From the NCBI GenBank assembly GCA_963585895.1, contig OY757939.1, positions 36,464,332-36,528,331 of the forward strand: DNA of 64,000 nt, in the 5' to 3' direction. The notes beneath the pieces were generated by a model. That model was not told the DNA's origin, ran no database searches, and saw only the letters and a program-made list of their open reading frames with translations. Source of the DNA: Sepioteuthis lessoniana. Taxonomy: Eukaryota > Mollusca > Cephalopoda > Myopsida > Loliginidae. The position numbers and the translations under genes are program-made. Below, piece after piece: positions 52,557-63,144 of this stretch (the stretch's first letter is position 1; each line of letters starts with the position of its first letter).

Positions 52557-52817
52557 ATGTTGTATCGTGGTAAGGAAACGATACACAGTGAAACAGAGTT
52601 AATTATTTATTAACTCAAGTGGTACAGTCCGACTAGTATCATAAGTCTCGCGCTGTTGGTGTTACGTCCGAAATTGGTCTTCTACTGACCGATATCTTTC
52701 AGAGCTATCTTTCTGTTTCTCTTTCTGCTTTCTTCGGTCTCCCCAGCTTAAGAGACATGGCGTCTTTTATACTTCCGCGATACTGGAAGTAACGTGGTAC
52801 GAGCCACTATACAACAT
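52557..52817. mobile_element. 261-bp element with 9-bp terminal inverted repeats
   Basis: The ends are ATGTTGTAT at 52557-52565 and ATACAACAT at 52809-52817, perfect inverses. ATA flanks both sides (52554-52556 and 52818-52820). Removing it restores the host repeat seen at 3700-3740. The interior is of mixed composition (CTCGCGCTGTTGGTGTTACG). It could be a solo LTR or a MITE. There is no coding capacity. Confidence 0.65.
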
Positions 52818-53084
52818 ATAGTTATATGATATCAAGTATTCCTAATACAAATAAATTGCACCCACTTGTATGGTTTTAAGTATTCCTATCTAATACCAAT
52901 AATGAAGTGGTTTCAAGTAATTATTTCCATTTAATAATAGTTTGACCGCATTAATATGGTTTCAAGTAATATTAATCACCTGTAAACAATAATAATTCTA
53001 ATTAACTATTCTTAATGCAGATTATTTATACTTATATTACATCAAGTATTCCAATCGAATATGAATAATTTTTAAACAGATCAG

Positions 53085-53290
53085 TTTGAATCATCGATGG
53101 GAGCCTAACAGGTACTACCACACCTGAAGAGAGTGGACCTGGGAGTAATAGAAATGAAGGGGCACTCTACAATCCTCAGATTTCAAGAACTAGAGCCTCA
53201 CCATCAATTTAGTATTTTACTCAGGACAACATTTTTTTTTGGTGAGGGGTCTAACCCAACGTTAGGGGGTACAATTAGCCTATTTTAAGC
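53085..53290 (-). mobile_element. SINE-B head fragment
   Basis: On the minus strand it has CTTGAAATCTGAGGATTGTAG, CCCAGGTCCACTCTCTTC and TAGGCTCCCATCGATG. Upstream (52821-53080) are body-like modules TGGTTTCAAGTAAT, so the copy may extend to 52821. Confidence 0.7.
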
Positions 53291-53850
53291 CCTATTAACT
53301 GGAGTGTCTTCATTAATATGTTGTGTTATACTGAAAAGCTAAGTAATCTGGTTTGGTTTGGTTTGGCGACTCAGATATTAAGACAAATAACGCGAAAGCT
53401 TTTAAGTTTTTGAATAATTTTGACAAGTACCCTTGTCGTGGTGGTTATTTCTAAATATAACATTTAGGCTGATATATCCTTTGGTATTGCATCGGCTTTT
53501 ACATAATGTCAACAACAGCAACAAAGAGTTTTTTCCGTAGTAACGTCACTAGGTGGAACTTCGATTACAGCTCTCTTTGTAAAATTAGTCTTGGAAATGG
53601 TGCAATTTCTGTTTTTTTGCTAGTGATACTGCGTCGTAAAAGTTTGACCTATCTAAGAAATATGAAAACAAATTGAGAGTATTGTTGGCAGCGACATATA
53701 CGACTGTGCAGATACAACACTTTGATCCTAGACAAAAGTGCTCTCATTTTGGACTTGAAATATGTTATTAGATAATTACTAAGAGTAACTTAGGTTTGCC
53801 ACAAGGCTGAAAGTATAGAGCATCAGGAGAGTATCGAACTCACCAACCAT
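53291..53850. other. No recognised gene
   Basis: A GGTTTGGTTTGGTTTGG run at 53351 may be a SINE tail relic. No frame is supported. Confidence 0.4.
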
Positions 53851-54595
53851 GCCAAGAATTGCATCCTACATGATACCCTGCCGCTTACTAAACTTGGTTC
53901 GTTTTAAACAAGGTTAGAAGCATGGGACACCCAGTTGTGATGTTCTGGTCTGCCAAGCATTACACTATACATTACACCATGTCACTTACTAAAGTTGGTT
54001 TGTTTTTTTGTTTGTTTTTGTTGTTTAATGACATCTCAACCTTCTTGGGTTATTTAATGCCAAGTCCACCCTTCGAGAAGAACGGTAGTGGTACTATTTA
54101 ACCCATAGCTTGGAGGATAAGGGGGTTCATACCTTTCCCAAGGGTATTTGTCCGAAAGTAAATGTATTAGCGCGACTGGAGTTCGAACTCGCTTACTACG
54201 ATTCCATAGTCTATTGCTTTAAACATTATACCATGGGGACACCCCCTACTAAAGTTGGTTTCGTTCAATGCAAAGTGAGAAGCATGGGACACCCAGTGCG
54301 AATCGAACACAGTTGTAATGGTCTAATCTGCTAAGGATTGCATTATGCACGATACCCTGTCGCTTACTAGACTTGGCTTCGTTTAACACAAGGTGAGAAG
54401 CATAGGACACCAAGTGCGAATCAAACCCAGTTGTAATGGTCTGGTCTGGCAAGCATTGCAATATGCACGATACCCTGTCGCTTACTAGACTTGGCTTCTT
54501 TATCACAAGGTTAGAAGCATGGGACACCCAGTGCGAATCGAACCCAGTGGTAATAATTTGTTAACCTAGTTTATTAACCACTACACCATGCGAAG
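53851..54595 (-). repeat. Tandem array of ~118-bp tRNA-like units
   Basis: Units contain, on the minus strand, a B-box-like CTGGGTTCGATTCGCAC followed by GGGTGTCCCATGCTTC, and AAGCCAAGTCTAGTAAGCG. CGCTTACTAG starts recur at 54361 and 54479 (118 bp). About four units remain, one interrupted by a SINE-A. A tandemly duplicated SINE is the likely origin. Confidence 0.82.
53987..54261 (-). mobile_element. SINE-A copy with 15-bp target-site duplication
   Basis: TACTAAAGTTGGTTT occurs at 53987-54001 and 54247-54261. Between them lies a minus-strand SINE-A: head GGTGTCCCCATGGTATAATG, B-box region GCGAGTTCGAACTCCAG, central domain CCTTGGGAAAGGTATGAACC and hairpin tail at 54030-54075. The duplication interrupts a unit of the tandem array, so insertion was later than the array. 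Confidence 0.93.
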
Positions 54596-55400
54596 GGACC
54601 AACTTTGCTAATAAATAAATAAATGAATAAAAACTAAAGCAAAAAATAAAACGAAACAATCAGGAGTTGAATATGTTTTGCTGCAAACATTTAACGAGAA
54701 ACTTGTTTGTCGATTGCAAAACTGACAAGAAGTCAATTGGAAAATTTCAGTTTTTAACACTCGCTAACGAAAAAAGATATAAAAAATTACTCCTTCTCAA
54801 GGTGATATTAGAAAAAAAAAAGAAAAGAAAATGAGGAAAAAATGTCAAGATTCTAATTAATCCACATCAGGTGGAGAGAATTTCTTTTGAAGGTTGGCGT
54901 GTCCTTCAAGGAAGAAGAAAAATGAATTTGGCAACAGAAGATTGTCTCGGCTCTGTTCCAACGATGCATTGAACTAAAATTGTTTGCACAGCGACAATCC
55001 CGCTATTTTAGACTGTGCCTGATCAGCGAGTGGAAGGAGGAATTCGACAAAACGCTCCGTGTTTATCAGTTGATCATCGGTCCAACGCAAATCGTCGCGA
55101 AGTTCATTTGTTAAATCAGTTTTTGCAAAGATTTTTTTTGTCAATTTATCGTGAGAGCAAGAGAGAAACGACATGGTGCATCGTTGCCTACCTTCAAGCA
55201 TCCATTGTATTTTCATCTTCCTCTCAATACAAGTGTTTTTTTTTAAAAAAATGTGTTCCTTTGAATAGGTGCATTTAATTTTCCATCACCCTTTCAAAAA
55301 TAATTCCTTCAGTCGTTTCTTTTTCTTTCGCTTCTTTTCTTCTTTTTTGTTCGTTTTTGTACTTTATTTTTTTTCACTTATTCGTCATTTCACCTTCTAA
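54596..55400. other. Unassigned stretch with two overlapping open frames
   Basis: Opposite-strand frames at 54974-55216 (minus, 80 codons, includes DLTNELRDDLRWTDDQLI) and 55015-55278 (plus, 87 codons) overlap. Neither matches a family I know, and neither has visible splice or promoter support. The minus frame has a plausible helical, charged composition and could be an exon or an element relic. I do not call a gene. Confidence 0.3.
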
Positions 55401-55403
55401 GTT

Positions 55404-55450
55404 TTCTTTCTTTCTTTCTTTTCAGTTAATTGTTTGTTTTTTTCCCCAGT

Positions 55451-55510
<60 letters not shown>

Positions 55511-55575
55511 TTCAATTATTTGTTTGTTTTTCCTGATCTATCTTTCTTTCTTTCTTTCTTTTGAATTTTTCCAGT

Positions 55576-55623
<48 letters not shown>

Positions 55624-55652
55624 TTCAATTATTTGTTTGTTTGTTTTTCCTG

Positions 55653-55689
<37 letters not shown>

Positions 55690-55798
55690 TTGAATTTGTT
55701 TTTTTTCCAGTTCTTTCTTTCTTTCTTTCTTTCTTTTTTTCTTTTGAATTTGTTTTTTTTATTTGTTTTTTTGCCAGTTCTTTCCTTCTTTCTTTCCT

Positions 55799-55842
<44 letters not shown>

Positions 55843-55924
55843 TCAATTATTTGTTTGTTTGTTTGTTAGTCTTTTTCCTGTTCTTTCTTTCTTTCATTCT
55901 TTCTTTTGAATTTTTTCCCCCAGT

Positions 55925-55992
<68 letters not shown>

Positions 55993-56060
55993 TCATTCCA
56001 TTTATTTACTTCTTTGTTTTCCGTTGTTTGATTGTTTGATTGCTTGATTGTTTGATCTTT
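55404..56060. repeat. Composite CTTT array with repeated spacers
   Basis: Long CTTT runs (for example 55452-55510, 55579-55624, 55806-55843 and 55924-55994) alternate with spacers TTTTCAATTATTTGTTTGTT and TTTTGAATTT...CCAGTT. The spacers recur four or more times at 100-170 bp, so the array grew by duplication of a composite unit. Confidence 0.93.
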
Positions 56061-56520
56061 CTTTCTTTCATACTAAGCTAAGTGTAAAAGAAAAAAAAAA
56101 GGCTTTATGTGATCACCTCTTGTAGAGTAATAATGAGTGAACTTGGCTGGCTCATCATTACTGGTACCGTTGATTCTCACTCGGTGTCACATTCTTCTGG
56201 CTTTTTGCCACATCTAATGTTTCTAGATAGTAACGTGTCTATTTTTTAATTAAAAATTTATTTCCAATGTTTTTTTCATCTGCTCTTTATGGAAATGATC
56301 ATCATTCCTTTGGGAAATAAATGAGACGACTTTTAAGATTGCTTAAAATTTTAATGCGAAATAATTAGTTTCATTTTAGGGAGTAAAAGTTAGATAATCT
56401 TAAACAGATAAAACTTCATATCATTTCAGGAATAAACGAAACAATTTCTGCAAGTTTGATTGGAATTTGGACAAAAATGGCGAAGTCTTAGTTGGACTGA
56501 CAGATGGACATCATATAAAT
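56061..56520. other. No recognised gene
   Basis: AT-rich. A stretch at 56260-56480 resembles 57740-57990 (ATGAGACGACTTTTAAGATT against ATGAGACAACTTTTAAGATT, then GCAAGTTTGATTGGAATTTG against GGAAAGTTTGGTTGCAATCT), so it is an interspersed repeat of unknown type. Confidence 0.55.
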
Positions 56521-56539
56521 TATAATAAAAAGATAATAT

Positions 56540-56885
56540 TTGGCAATTACACAAGGATGTTGCGAGCAATATTAAACAAATCCTGGCGGCAACACCCCAC
56601 AAAGCACCAACTATACGGCCACCTGCCTCCCATCACGAAAATTATCCAAGTTAGACGAACCAGGCACGCAGGACACTGCCGGAGGAGCAGAGACGAGCTC
56701 ATAAGTGATGTACTCCGATGGACCCCCACTTATGGCCGAACAAAAGCAGGACGACCAGCTCGAACATACATAAAGCAGTTATGTGAAGATACGGGATGTA
56801 CTCCAGAAGATAGGGAAAAGTGGCGAGAGAGGGTCCGGGATATCCGTGCTAGCGGCATGACATGATGATGATGATGATGATGACA
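56540..56885 (+). mobile_element. Y-LINE 3' end, 5'-truncated
   Basis: The plus strand reads GNYTRMLRAILNKSWRQHPT, IIQVRRTRHAGHCRRSRDEL then DVLRWTPTYGRTKAGRPART and ends EKWRERVRDIRASGMT. The open frame is intact to its natural stop. The 3' tail is an ATG run at 56863-56884. It lies in front of a SINE tail relic (GTTGATATACCATAAAACC). The intact ending makes it a good reference for the C-terminus of this family. No clear target duplication found. Confidence 0.93.
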
Positions 56886-57094
56886 TGATTACCAACAATA
56901 GTTGATATACCATAAAACCCAACCAAACCATATTTCATCCTAGTTTTATGATGGTCATTGATGTTCCTTAAAAAAATTCCGTTCAAATCGTTCATTTTTT
57001 TAAATGTTTAACATGCATATTATTTTCAAAATTCAATGTCATTAACATCTTAGTTATCAAAGAACTTCTTAATAGAAAACATTGCTTGTGAGGT

Positions 57095-57660
57095 CTCTTG
57101 CTCAGTCGGCTGGGGCTGTAGAATATCCCCCCACCCTCAATGAGTGTTCTGGATATGACACTAAATAATCTGATGGTGAGGTTCCAGTAATACTGGGGCT
57201 TTGGGGAATACGGAGCACCCCTTCATTGCCATTGCTCCCAGGTCCACTCTGGCTCGGTGTGATAGCACCTGATAGGGCCCTATCTATGGGTTAAATAGAA
57301 CTAAACTGCATACCTATGCTAAACTCAACTGTTTGACTAAACTGAATAGCTTGAAATAGAAATGTTTTTCACAATTAAATCTTACTTACATTTAAACTGC
57401 GTGCTTATGCTAAACTGAATTGTTTGAAATTGAACTGTTTTTGACTTTGAAACTGTACTTACACTAAGCGGAATTGTTTTATATAACTGCTTGAATAAAC
57501 TGAATAGTTTTAAAAACAAATGTTTTTGACAATTAAACTGTGTACTCATGCTAAACTGAATCGTTTTAAATAGAACTGATTATTTATATAAAAATGGATT
57601 TGGCGTTAAATAACCTACAAAGGTTGATATGCCATAAAACACAACCAAGCAAACCAAACG
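57095..57660 (+). mobile_element. SINE-B copy, full length
   Basis: Head CTCAGTCGGCTGGGGCTGTA, a small deletion after GAATATC, then GGGGCTTTGGGGAATACGG and CTCTGGCTCGGTGTG. The body holds five or six modules. The tail GGCGTTAAATAACC ... GGTTGATATGCCATAAAAC ends at about 57640. Confidence 0.9.
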
Positions 57661-58345
57661 AAACCTTGTGAGGTCTCCTTGTATGATCATCTTTAAAAAA
57701 TGTCTGCATTCATAGTAACTAAAGTATCTATTCTTATAAGGAACATTTCTTCCCTAAGTTGTTTTATCCGATCTGCCAGAAAATGATAATCCTTTCTTTG
57801 GGAAATTAATGAGACAACTTTTAAGATTTTAACATTTTATTGAAAAAGAAGTAATTTTATTTTGGCGGATTGAAAATCAAATAATCCTAAACAAATAAAG
57901 TTAAATATGTTTCAGTGATTGTTTTAACAGTTTTGGAAAGTTTGGTTGCAATCTGGACTAAAATGGCGGAGCTTTCGTGGTATGGAAAGACGGACAGAAA
58001 TTTGGTGAATCATAAAATGAAACTTATTATTACTTTAAAAAATTAATGCATTTATTTAGGGTTAAATTTTTACTTGTTTTTTTTCTTCAAATTACAGCTG
58101 ACTCGATGCCTTAGTATATGACAATGAGTAACAACAACACGAGTAGAACTAGTTACAAGTTCATGAAGTTTCCATTAGGTATGGATGCGATTCGTTAGAT
58201 TTGGCCAACTGAGTTCTAATCAAACTTTTCGGAACTGATGGGATGCGAAAAAATTCATCTAAACAGTTTCCCAGAAAGTATTGAATAGTCAATGCATTCA
58301 ATTATTTGATTGGTTTGTGGGATAGTTAAAAATATTATTTCAAGT
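57661..58345. other. Partly repetitive, no recognised gene
   Basis: Bases 57740-57990 resemble 56260-56480. Beyond that the sequence is AT-rich and unassigned. Confidence 0.45.
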
Positions 58346-58349
58346 GAGG

Positions 58350-58514
58350 CAAATGCTGTTTTATAAACATAAAACCCTAATGAGACCACATATAGAATAT
58401 TGAACTCAGGTCTTTGCTCCTGCGTCTCGACGTGAAAATTGGTGTGCAATATTGACATTGAACGGCATACAAAGAAGAGTGACTAAAATAATAAAAAGAA
58501 TAAAAGATTACAGT

Positions 58515-58578
<64 letters not shown>

Positions 58579-58920
58579 TTAGAATTAACTACTTTACTAG
58601 AAAGAAGAATGAGAGGTGATCTAATTGAAACTTTCAAAATAATGGAATTTCTAATTATGTTAGAGTGTTTTTCAATATTTCTCCTTAAACTGGAAATTCA
58701 CTGTCAAGACAGATTTCAAAAACTAAGTCTATTTAGCAGTTGGATTTATTTGCTAATAAAGCGCTATATTTTCGGAAGAAATTGCCTAATCGAATCAATA
58801 AGCAATAGCGTAAAAAGATTGAGTTAGATGATTTCAGAAATAATGGTAAGAAAAGAAACTTAAGAGGACATTTAAGAATTTCTCCTGTATATAGATATCT
58901 TATTAATATTGTATATCTTC
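58350..58920 (+). mobile_element. CR1/L2-like LINE remnant (reverse transcriptase C-terminal part)
   Basis: The plus strand reads LMRPHIEY, a stop, TQVFAPAS near 58380-58430, then NGIQRRVTKIIKRIKDYS near 58450-58515. After microsatellite it continues ERRMRGDLIETFKIM at 58600, QDRFQKLSLF at 58705 and NSVKRL near 58810, then RNLRGHLR. The order RPH.EY.TQV, LE..QRR.TK.I, L..RR.RGDLIE is the C-terminal landmark of CR1/L2-type LINEs. It is riddled with stops. Confidence 0.75.
58516..58577. repeat. (CA)n then (GA)n microsatellite inside the LINE remnant
   Basis: A CA run at 58514-58530 passes into GA units to 58577. It replaces part of the coding sequence between IKDYS and the RRMRGDLIE segment. 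Confidence 0.95.
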
Positions 58921-58989
58921 TCGGTAAAGTTTCTTTCTTTTTCTAAAAAAGTTGATGTGAGATGTTAATAAAAAGTAGAGACGGCTAAG

Positions 58990-58990
<1 letters not shown>

Positions 58991-59022
<32 letters not shown>
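58991..59022. repeat. (AAT)n run
   Basis: About 11 AAT units directly before an R-LINE 3' fragment. Likely the tail of an earlier R-LINE copy. Confidence 0.9.
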
Positions 59023-59025
<3 letters not shown>

Positions 59026-59222
59026 CGGAGGTACCAATTTTAATTGGTGCACTCTGTACAGACACTAAAGGATTGGTACAGGGACTGGAGGACTTGGAAA
59101 TAAGAGGACGAGTGATGACCACCCAAACTACTGCATTATTGACTCCAAACTCAGACTCCAGATGAAAACCCTCAGCTAACACTGATGTGAAAAATTTTCA
59201 AATGAGTATAATAATAATAATA
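59023..59222 (+). mobile_element. R-LINE 3' end with tail
   Basis: The plus strand reads VPILIGALCTDTKGLVQGLE then DLEIRGRVMTTQTTALL and a rearranged end. The tail ATAATAATAATAA lies at 59208-59222. It is joined at the left to an AAT run and at the right to a further copy. Confidence 0.82.
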
Positions 59223-59710
59223 ACCCGGAATCTGTCCTAGAAAATGAGACGCACAAATTTTTTTGGATTTTGAGATACAAACGGAATACCTAATCTCGGT
59301 CCGACGACCAGACCTAATGATATTCAACAGCAAAAAAAGAGAACCTGTCGAATAGTAGGCTTTGCCGTTCCGGCTGACAACAGGGTAAAAGTGAAAGAAA
59401 GCGAAAAGAGTGATAAGTACTTAGACTTTGCAAGAGAACTGGAAAAAACAAACAAACTGTGGAACATGAAAATAACAGTGATACCAATCGTAATTGGTGC
59501 ACTCGATACAGCCAGCAAAGGATTGGTACAGGGATTGGAGGACTTGGAAGTAAGAGAACGAGTGGAGACCATCCAAACTACAGCATTGTTGAGATCGGCC
59601 AAAATACTGAGAAGAGTCCTGGAGACTTGAGGAAACTTGTTGTCACTCAAACTCCAGTGAAAAACCATCAGCTAACGATGGTGGGAAAAACTCTCATAAT
59701 AATTTGATTG
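59223..59710 (+). mobile_element. R-LINE 3' end (endonuclease region to 3' end)
   Basis: The plus strand starts near PESVLENETHKFFWILRYKR, keeps RPTTRPNDIQQQKKR and IVGFAVPADN near 59300-59385, a degraded endonuclease core. It then reads ESEKSDKYLDFARELEKTNK and NMKITVIPIVIGALDTASKG, ending RRVLET then a stop. The 3' untranslated region ends near AACTCTCATAATAATTTG. Confidence 0.85.
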
Positions 59711-59854
59711 ATAAAAAATTGACATTAGAAAAACCAAACCAAACCAAACCAAGACCGCCCCCCAAAACAAAGCAAAACAAAAAACAAAAAAACAAACGAC
59801 ACTATAGGTAAAACAGGACTTGTCGCCTAGATTCATATGCCATAACGTTAAGCA

Positions 59855-60160
59855 CCATATCAACCAGCAAATGGTGTAAAGATTATTGTCGTAGGAAACG
59901 AATTAGGCGGACAGAGTTCAAATTCTTGACGACACTATTTGTGTTTCACATTTGCAGTAATATTTTTACGAAAAGCACAAATCCATCTCTTCCCCATTCA
60001 ACTATAGGTAAAGTAGAAGGTCAGGTTGGGTCCTTTAGCCTTAGGACAGCAACCAGTATTGGAGAAGGAAAACCCTGAATTCAAAAGTAGCTGTACCCAA
60101 CTTAAAAATTGACCTTGTTTTACATACTGCAAGTGGCAGATGGGTTGGGTAAATATATTC
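59855..60160 (+). mobile_element. SINE-D copy, diverged
   Basis: The head is degenerate (GGTGTAAAGATTATTGTCG) and the B-box region is GAGTTCAAATTCTTG. The central domain is eroded (AAAGCACAAATCCATC, CAACTATAGGTAAAGTAG). It ends with the usual GGGTTGGGTAAATAT at about 60152, where a 70-bp tandem array starts. Confidence 0.8.
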
Positions 60161-60643
60161 TTACTAGCTTCAAGATTTAATCAGACAAGGGTTAAAGTAC
60201 CTATTATGGAGGGGTTGGGAAAATATATACTTAGCAGCCTCAAGATTTAATCAGAGAAGGGTTAAAGTACCTATTTTGGAGGGATTGGGTAAATATATAC
60301 TTAGCAGCCTCAAGATTTAATCAGAGAAGGGTTAAATTACCTATTTTGGAGGGGTTGGGTAAATATATACTTAGCAGCCTCAAGATTTAATCAGACAAGG
60401 GTTAAATTACCTATTTTGGAGGGGTTGGGTAAATATATACTTAGCAGCCTCAAGATTTAATCAGACAAGGGTTAAATTACCTATTTTGGAGGGGTTGGGT
60501 AAATATATACTTAGCGGCCTCAAGATTTAATCAGACAAAGGTTAAATTACCTCTTTTGGAGGGGTTGGGTAAATATATACTTAGCAGCCTCAAGATTTAA
60601 TCAGACAAGGGTTAAAGTACCTATTATGAAGGGATTGGGGTGT
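60139..60643. repeat. 70-bp minisatellite, seven copies
   Basis: CAAGATTTAATCAGA starts recur at 60171, 60241, 60311, 60381, 60451, 60521 and 60591, an exact 70-bp period with very few differences. Each unit contains GGGGTTGGGTAAATATATAC, the end of SINE-D, plus about 50 bp of former flanking sequence. Confidence 0.97.
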
Positions 60644-61094
60644 ATAAACCAGAGGAAGACAGACGATTCTAACTCTGGCCAACGCGATACCAAATCGAAC
60701 ATTTCCACGCTTTTGGGCACACCCCAAACGTTCAGCGTTCAGTCTAATCGATATATTCTGAATATCGAACACGACTCGATACACAAATAGTAGATCCTCC
60801 CTGTTTTCTTTGTCCTCGGTGTATTAAAAATCCTGGGTCTCCGACAGGTCAATTTGCCGGCCCACGTTATGTTATTTTAGATTCAGGCTGAAATTCTACG
60901 ATTTGTCAGATTCTGAAATACAACTCATTCTCTGTGGTAGCTCAATCACGGGAAACATTTAATACCACTTTAAAGAAACAGATAAGAATTACTCGTGCTA
61001 AATTGCAATATTTGAAACATTTAACTGTGTGAAAAAAATGAATAGCAATACTTGAAACTTTTTAACTGTGTGCAAACAATAAATAGCAGTACTT
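60644..61094. other. No recognised gene
   Basis: A mixed-composition part (60650-60880) includes CCGGCCCACGTTATGTTATT. The later part has SINE-B-like modules (TTGAAACATTTAACTGTG). No coding support. Confidence 0.4.
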
Positions 61095-61400
61095 GATTAG
61101 TTTTGTTTGGTTGTGTTATATATATGATTTGGTTTGGTTGTGTTTTATGGCATATCAACCATTGTAGGTTATTTAATGCCAAATCCTCCTTATACTTATT
61201 TATTGAATATATATGATTCAGTTTGGTTAGGTTTTATGGCATATCAACCATTGTAGGTTATTTAATGCCAAACCCTCTTTAGACATATATATTAAATATA
61301 TAGGATTTGGTTTGGTTGAGTTTTATGGCATAACAACCATTGTAGGTTATTCAATGCCAAATCCTTTTTATACATATATACTAAATATATAGGATTTGTA
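61095..61400 (-). repeat. Three tandem copies of the SINE-B hairpin tail
   Basis: TTTATGGCATA(T/A)CAACC recurs at 61143, 61232 and 61322, a period of about 90 bp. Each is followed by TTGTAGGTTATT(T/C)AATGCCAAA. They are the tail and adjacent TATATA-rich segment of one minus-strand SINE-B. Confidence 0.92.
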
Positions 61401-62455
61401 AACACATTTCGTTGATAACATTTTAAAACGACCCTGAGCTCATCTTTTTTGCACACTCATAGTTTCAAGTATTGCTATCAAATACAAGTAATTCAATTTA
61501 CTATTAATCGTTTGTTTGCAAACAGTTACATGGCTTCAAGTATTGCTATACCACAGTCACAATTTAACATGTTATTTGTTTGCACTCATTTGAATAATAT
61601 ACATGATATGTTAGAGATTAGTTTGTCGGTAATTTCATTTTTAAATGAGGTACAACTTATTTATTTGCACACTAGTATTGATATTGTTTTTACACAGTTC
61701 AATGGTTTCAATTATTGCTATCTGACACTTATAATTCTATTCAATATTAATCCTTTGTTTGCACACAGTGAAGTGGTCGCAAGTATTGCTATTTAACACT
61801 AATTATTCTTCTAATGAGTTGAGTGTTCACCAACGGTCTAGGAGACTGGGGTTCAATCCTTAGTCGAGTCATACTAAAAACTCAAAAAAATGGTACTTGA
61901 TGCCACCTTGCTTAACTCTCAGCATTATAAGGTAAGCATCAATGGTAAAGTGGAGTAATCCAAGGAAAGGAGTAGCGCCCTCCCCTATACCTCGGTGTAG
62001 TAGCTATTGAAAAGGGAACCTTCGGGTCATTATCGACTAAGGTCGCCAACTTTACTTTACTATTCTTTTCAACATTATTCATTCGTTTGCACACAGTTAA
62101 ATGGTTTCAATTATTGCTATGTATCACTAACAATTCAATTAAACATCGGTTATTTGTTAAATGATCAAACAGTTCTATTACTAATAATTCAATTTAGAAT
62201 TAGTCATTTGTTTGCACTCAGTTTAAATGTCAAACAGTTCTATATGACTCATAGATAGGATTCAATGAGGTATCTAACTCCGGGCCAGATTGAACCTGGG
62301 AGCGATGGTAATGAATGCATTCCCCAAAGCTCCATATTATTGGAGCCTCACCATTAGATTGTTTAGGGTCATACCAAGGACACTCGTTGGGGGAGTCGTA
62401 CTTCTCAGCAGAGATACAGTTGGTGTATTCTATAGCCTCAGCCGACTGGGCTATC
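61401..62455 (-). mobile_element. SINE-B copy interrupted by SINE-C
   Basis: Body modules lie at 61401-61805 and 62062-62235 and the head at 62236-62455 (minus: TAGGCTATAGAATACACCAAC near its far end and CTCCAATAATATGGAGCTTTG). The SINE-C lies between. The triple tail at 61095-61400 belongs to it. Confidence 0.82.
61804..62067 (+). mobile_element. SINE-C copy with a 7-bp flanking duplication
   Basis: TATTCTT occurs at 61804-61810 and 62061-62067. The copy starts near CTAATGAGTTGAGTGTTCAC and has the B-box region GGGGTTCAATCCTTAG. It continues through GGAGTAGCGCCCTCCCC to AAGGTCGCCAACTTTAC. The start of the tRNA-like head is lost. Confidence 0.88.
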
Positions 62456-62700
62456 GGAAATTGTACGTAGACTTCAGTAAATCAGAAACATTCATATTGT
62501 TTGATATGTACGGGGTGTTGAAAAAAAATCATTTCGTTGTCTTTTTCTCATTCAATTCTAACAGCATATGTTGAAATGACCCAAAATTCTATAATAGTCA
62601 TTTGTTGACACACAGTTATATGGTTACAAGTAGCTCATAATAATCCTTAGTAAACAATTATAGCTTCAAGTAACTATTCTTAATAAAACTACCCTACAGT
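62456..62700. other. No recognised gene
   Basis: AT-rich, with module-like ACAGTTATATGGTTACAAG and AATTATAGCTTCAAGTAAC. No coding support. Confidence 0.4.
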
Positions 62701-62925
62701 GTGAGTCTTTGTGGTGTAGTGGTCAACGTACTAGACTGCGAGTTCGAACCACAGTCATGCTATCACATTTGCTTTCAGACAAGTACTCTTGGGAAAGGTA
62801 TGAACCCCGTTATCCTCCTAGCTATGGCTTAACTAGTACCACTACTGTTCTTTTCTAAAGATGGCTTTGGCATTAAATCACCCACGAAGTTTGATTTGTT
62901 ATTAAACAAAGAAATGGAAATAATG
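62701..62925 (+). mobile_element. SINE-A copy, diverged
   Basis: Head GAGTCTTTGTGGTGTAGTGG with a shortened anticodon-arm region, B-box region GCGAGTTCGAACCACAG, and central domain CTTGGGAAAGGTATGAACCC. The tail TTTGGCATTAAATCACCC ... TTGATTTGTTATTAAAC is eroded. Confidence 0.85.
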
Positions 62926-62999
62926 TACTGCTATATGATATCAACTCGTCCTAATACAAATAGTTTACAAAACTATCTATTAGGAAAGAGAAAAAGGGA

Positions 63000-63089
63000 A
63001 GAAGAGAAAGAGGGAGAGAAGAAGAACGTGAAAGAAAGAAAGAAAGAAAAAAGGAGAGAGAGAGTGAGAGAGAAACGTACAAGAGATAG

Positions 63090-63140
<51 letters not shown>
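63000..63140. repeat. GA-rich tract with (GA)n run
   Basis: Purine-rich from 63000, with a pure GA run at about 63098-63139. A frame of KEREREREREF type is a repeat artefact. Confidence 0.95.

Positions 63141-63144
<4 letters not shown>

Noticed and set aside
54974..55278. Two overlapping open frames as a possible host exon
   Set aside because: No family resemblance, no splice-site context and no way to choose between the strands.
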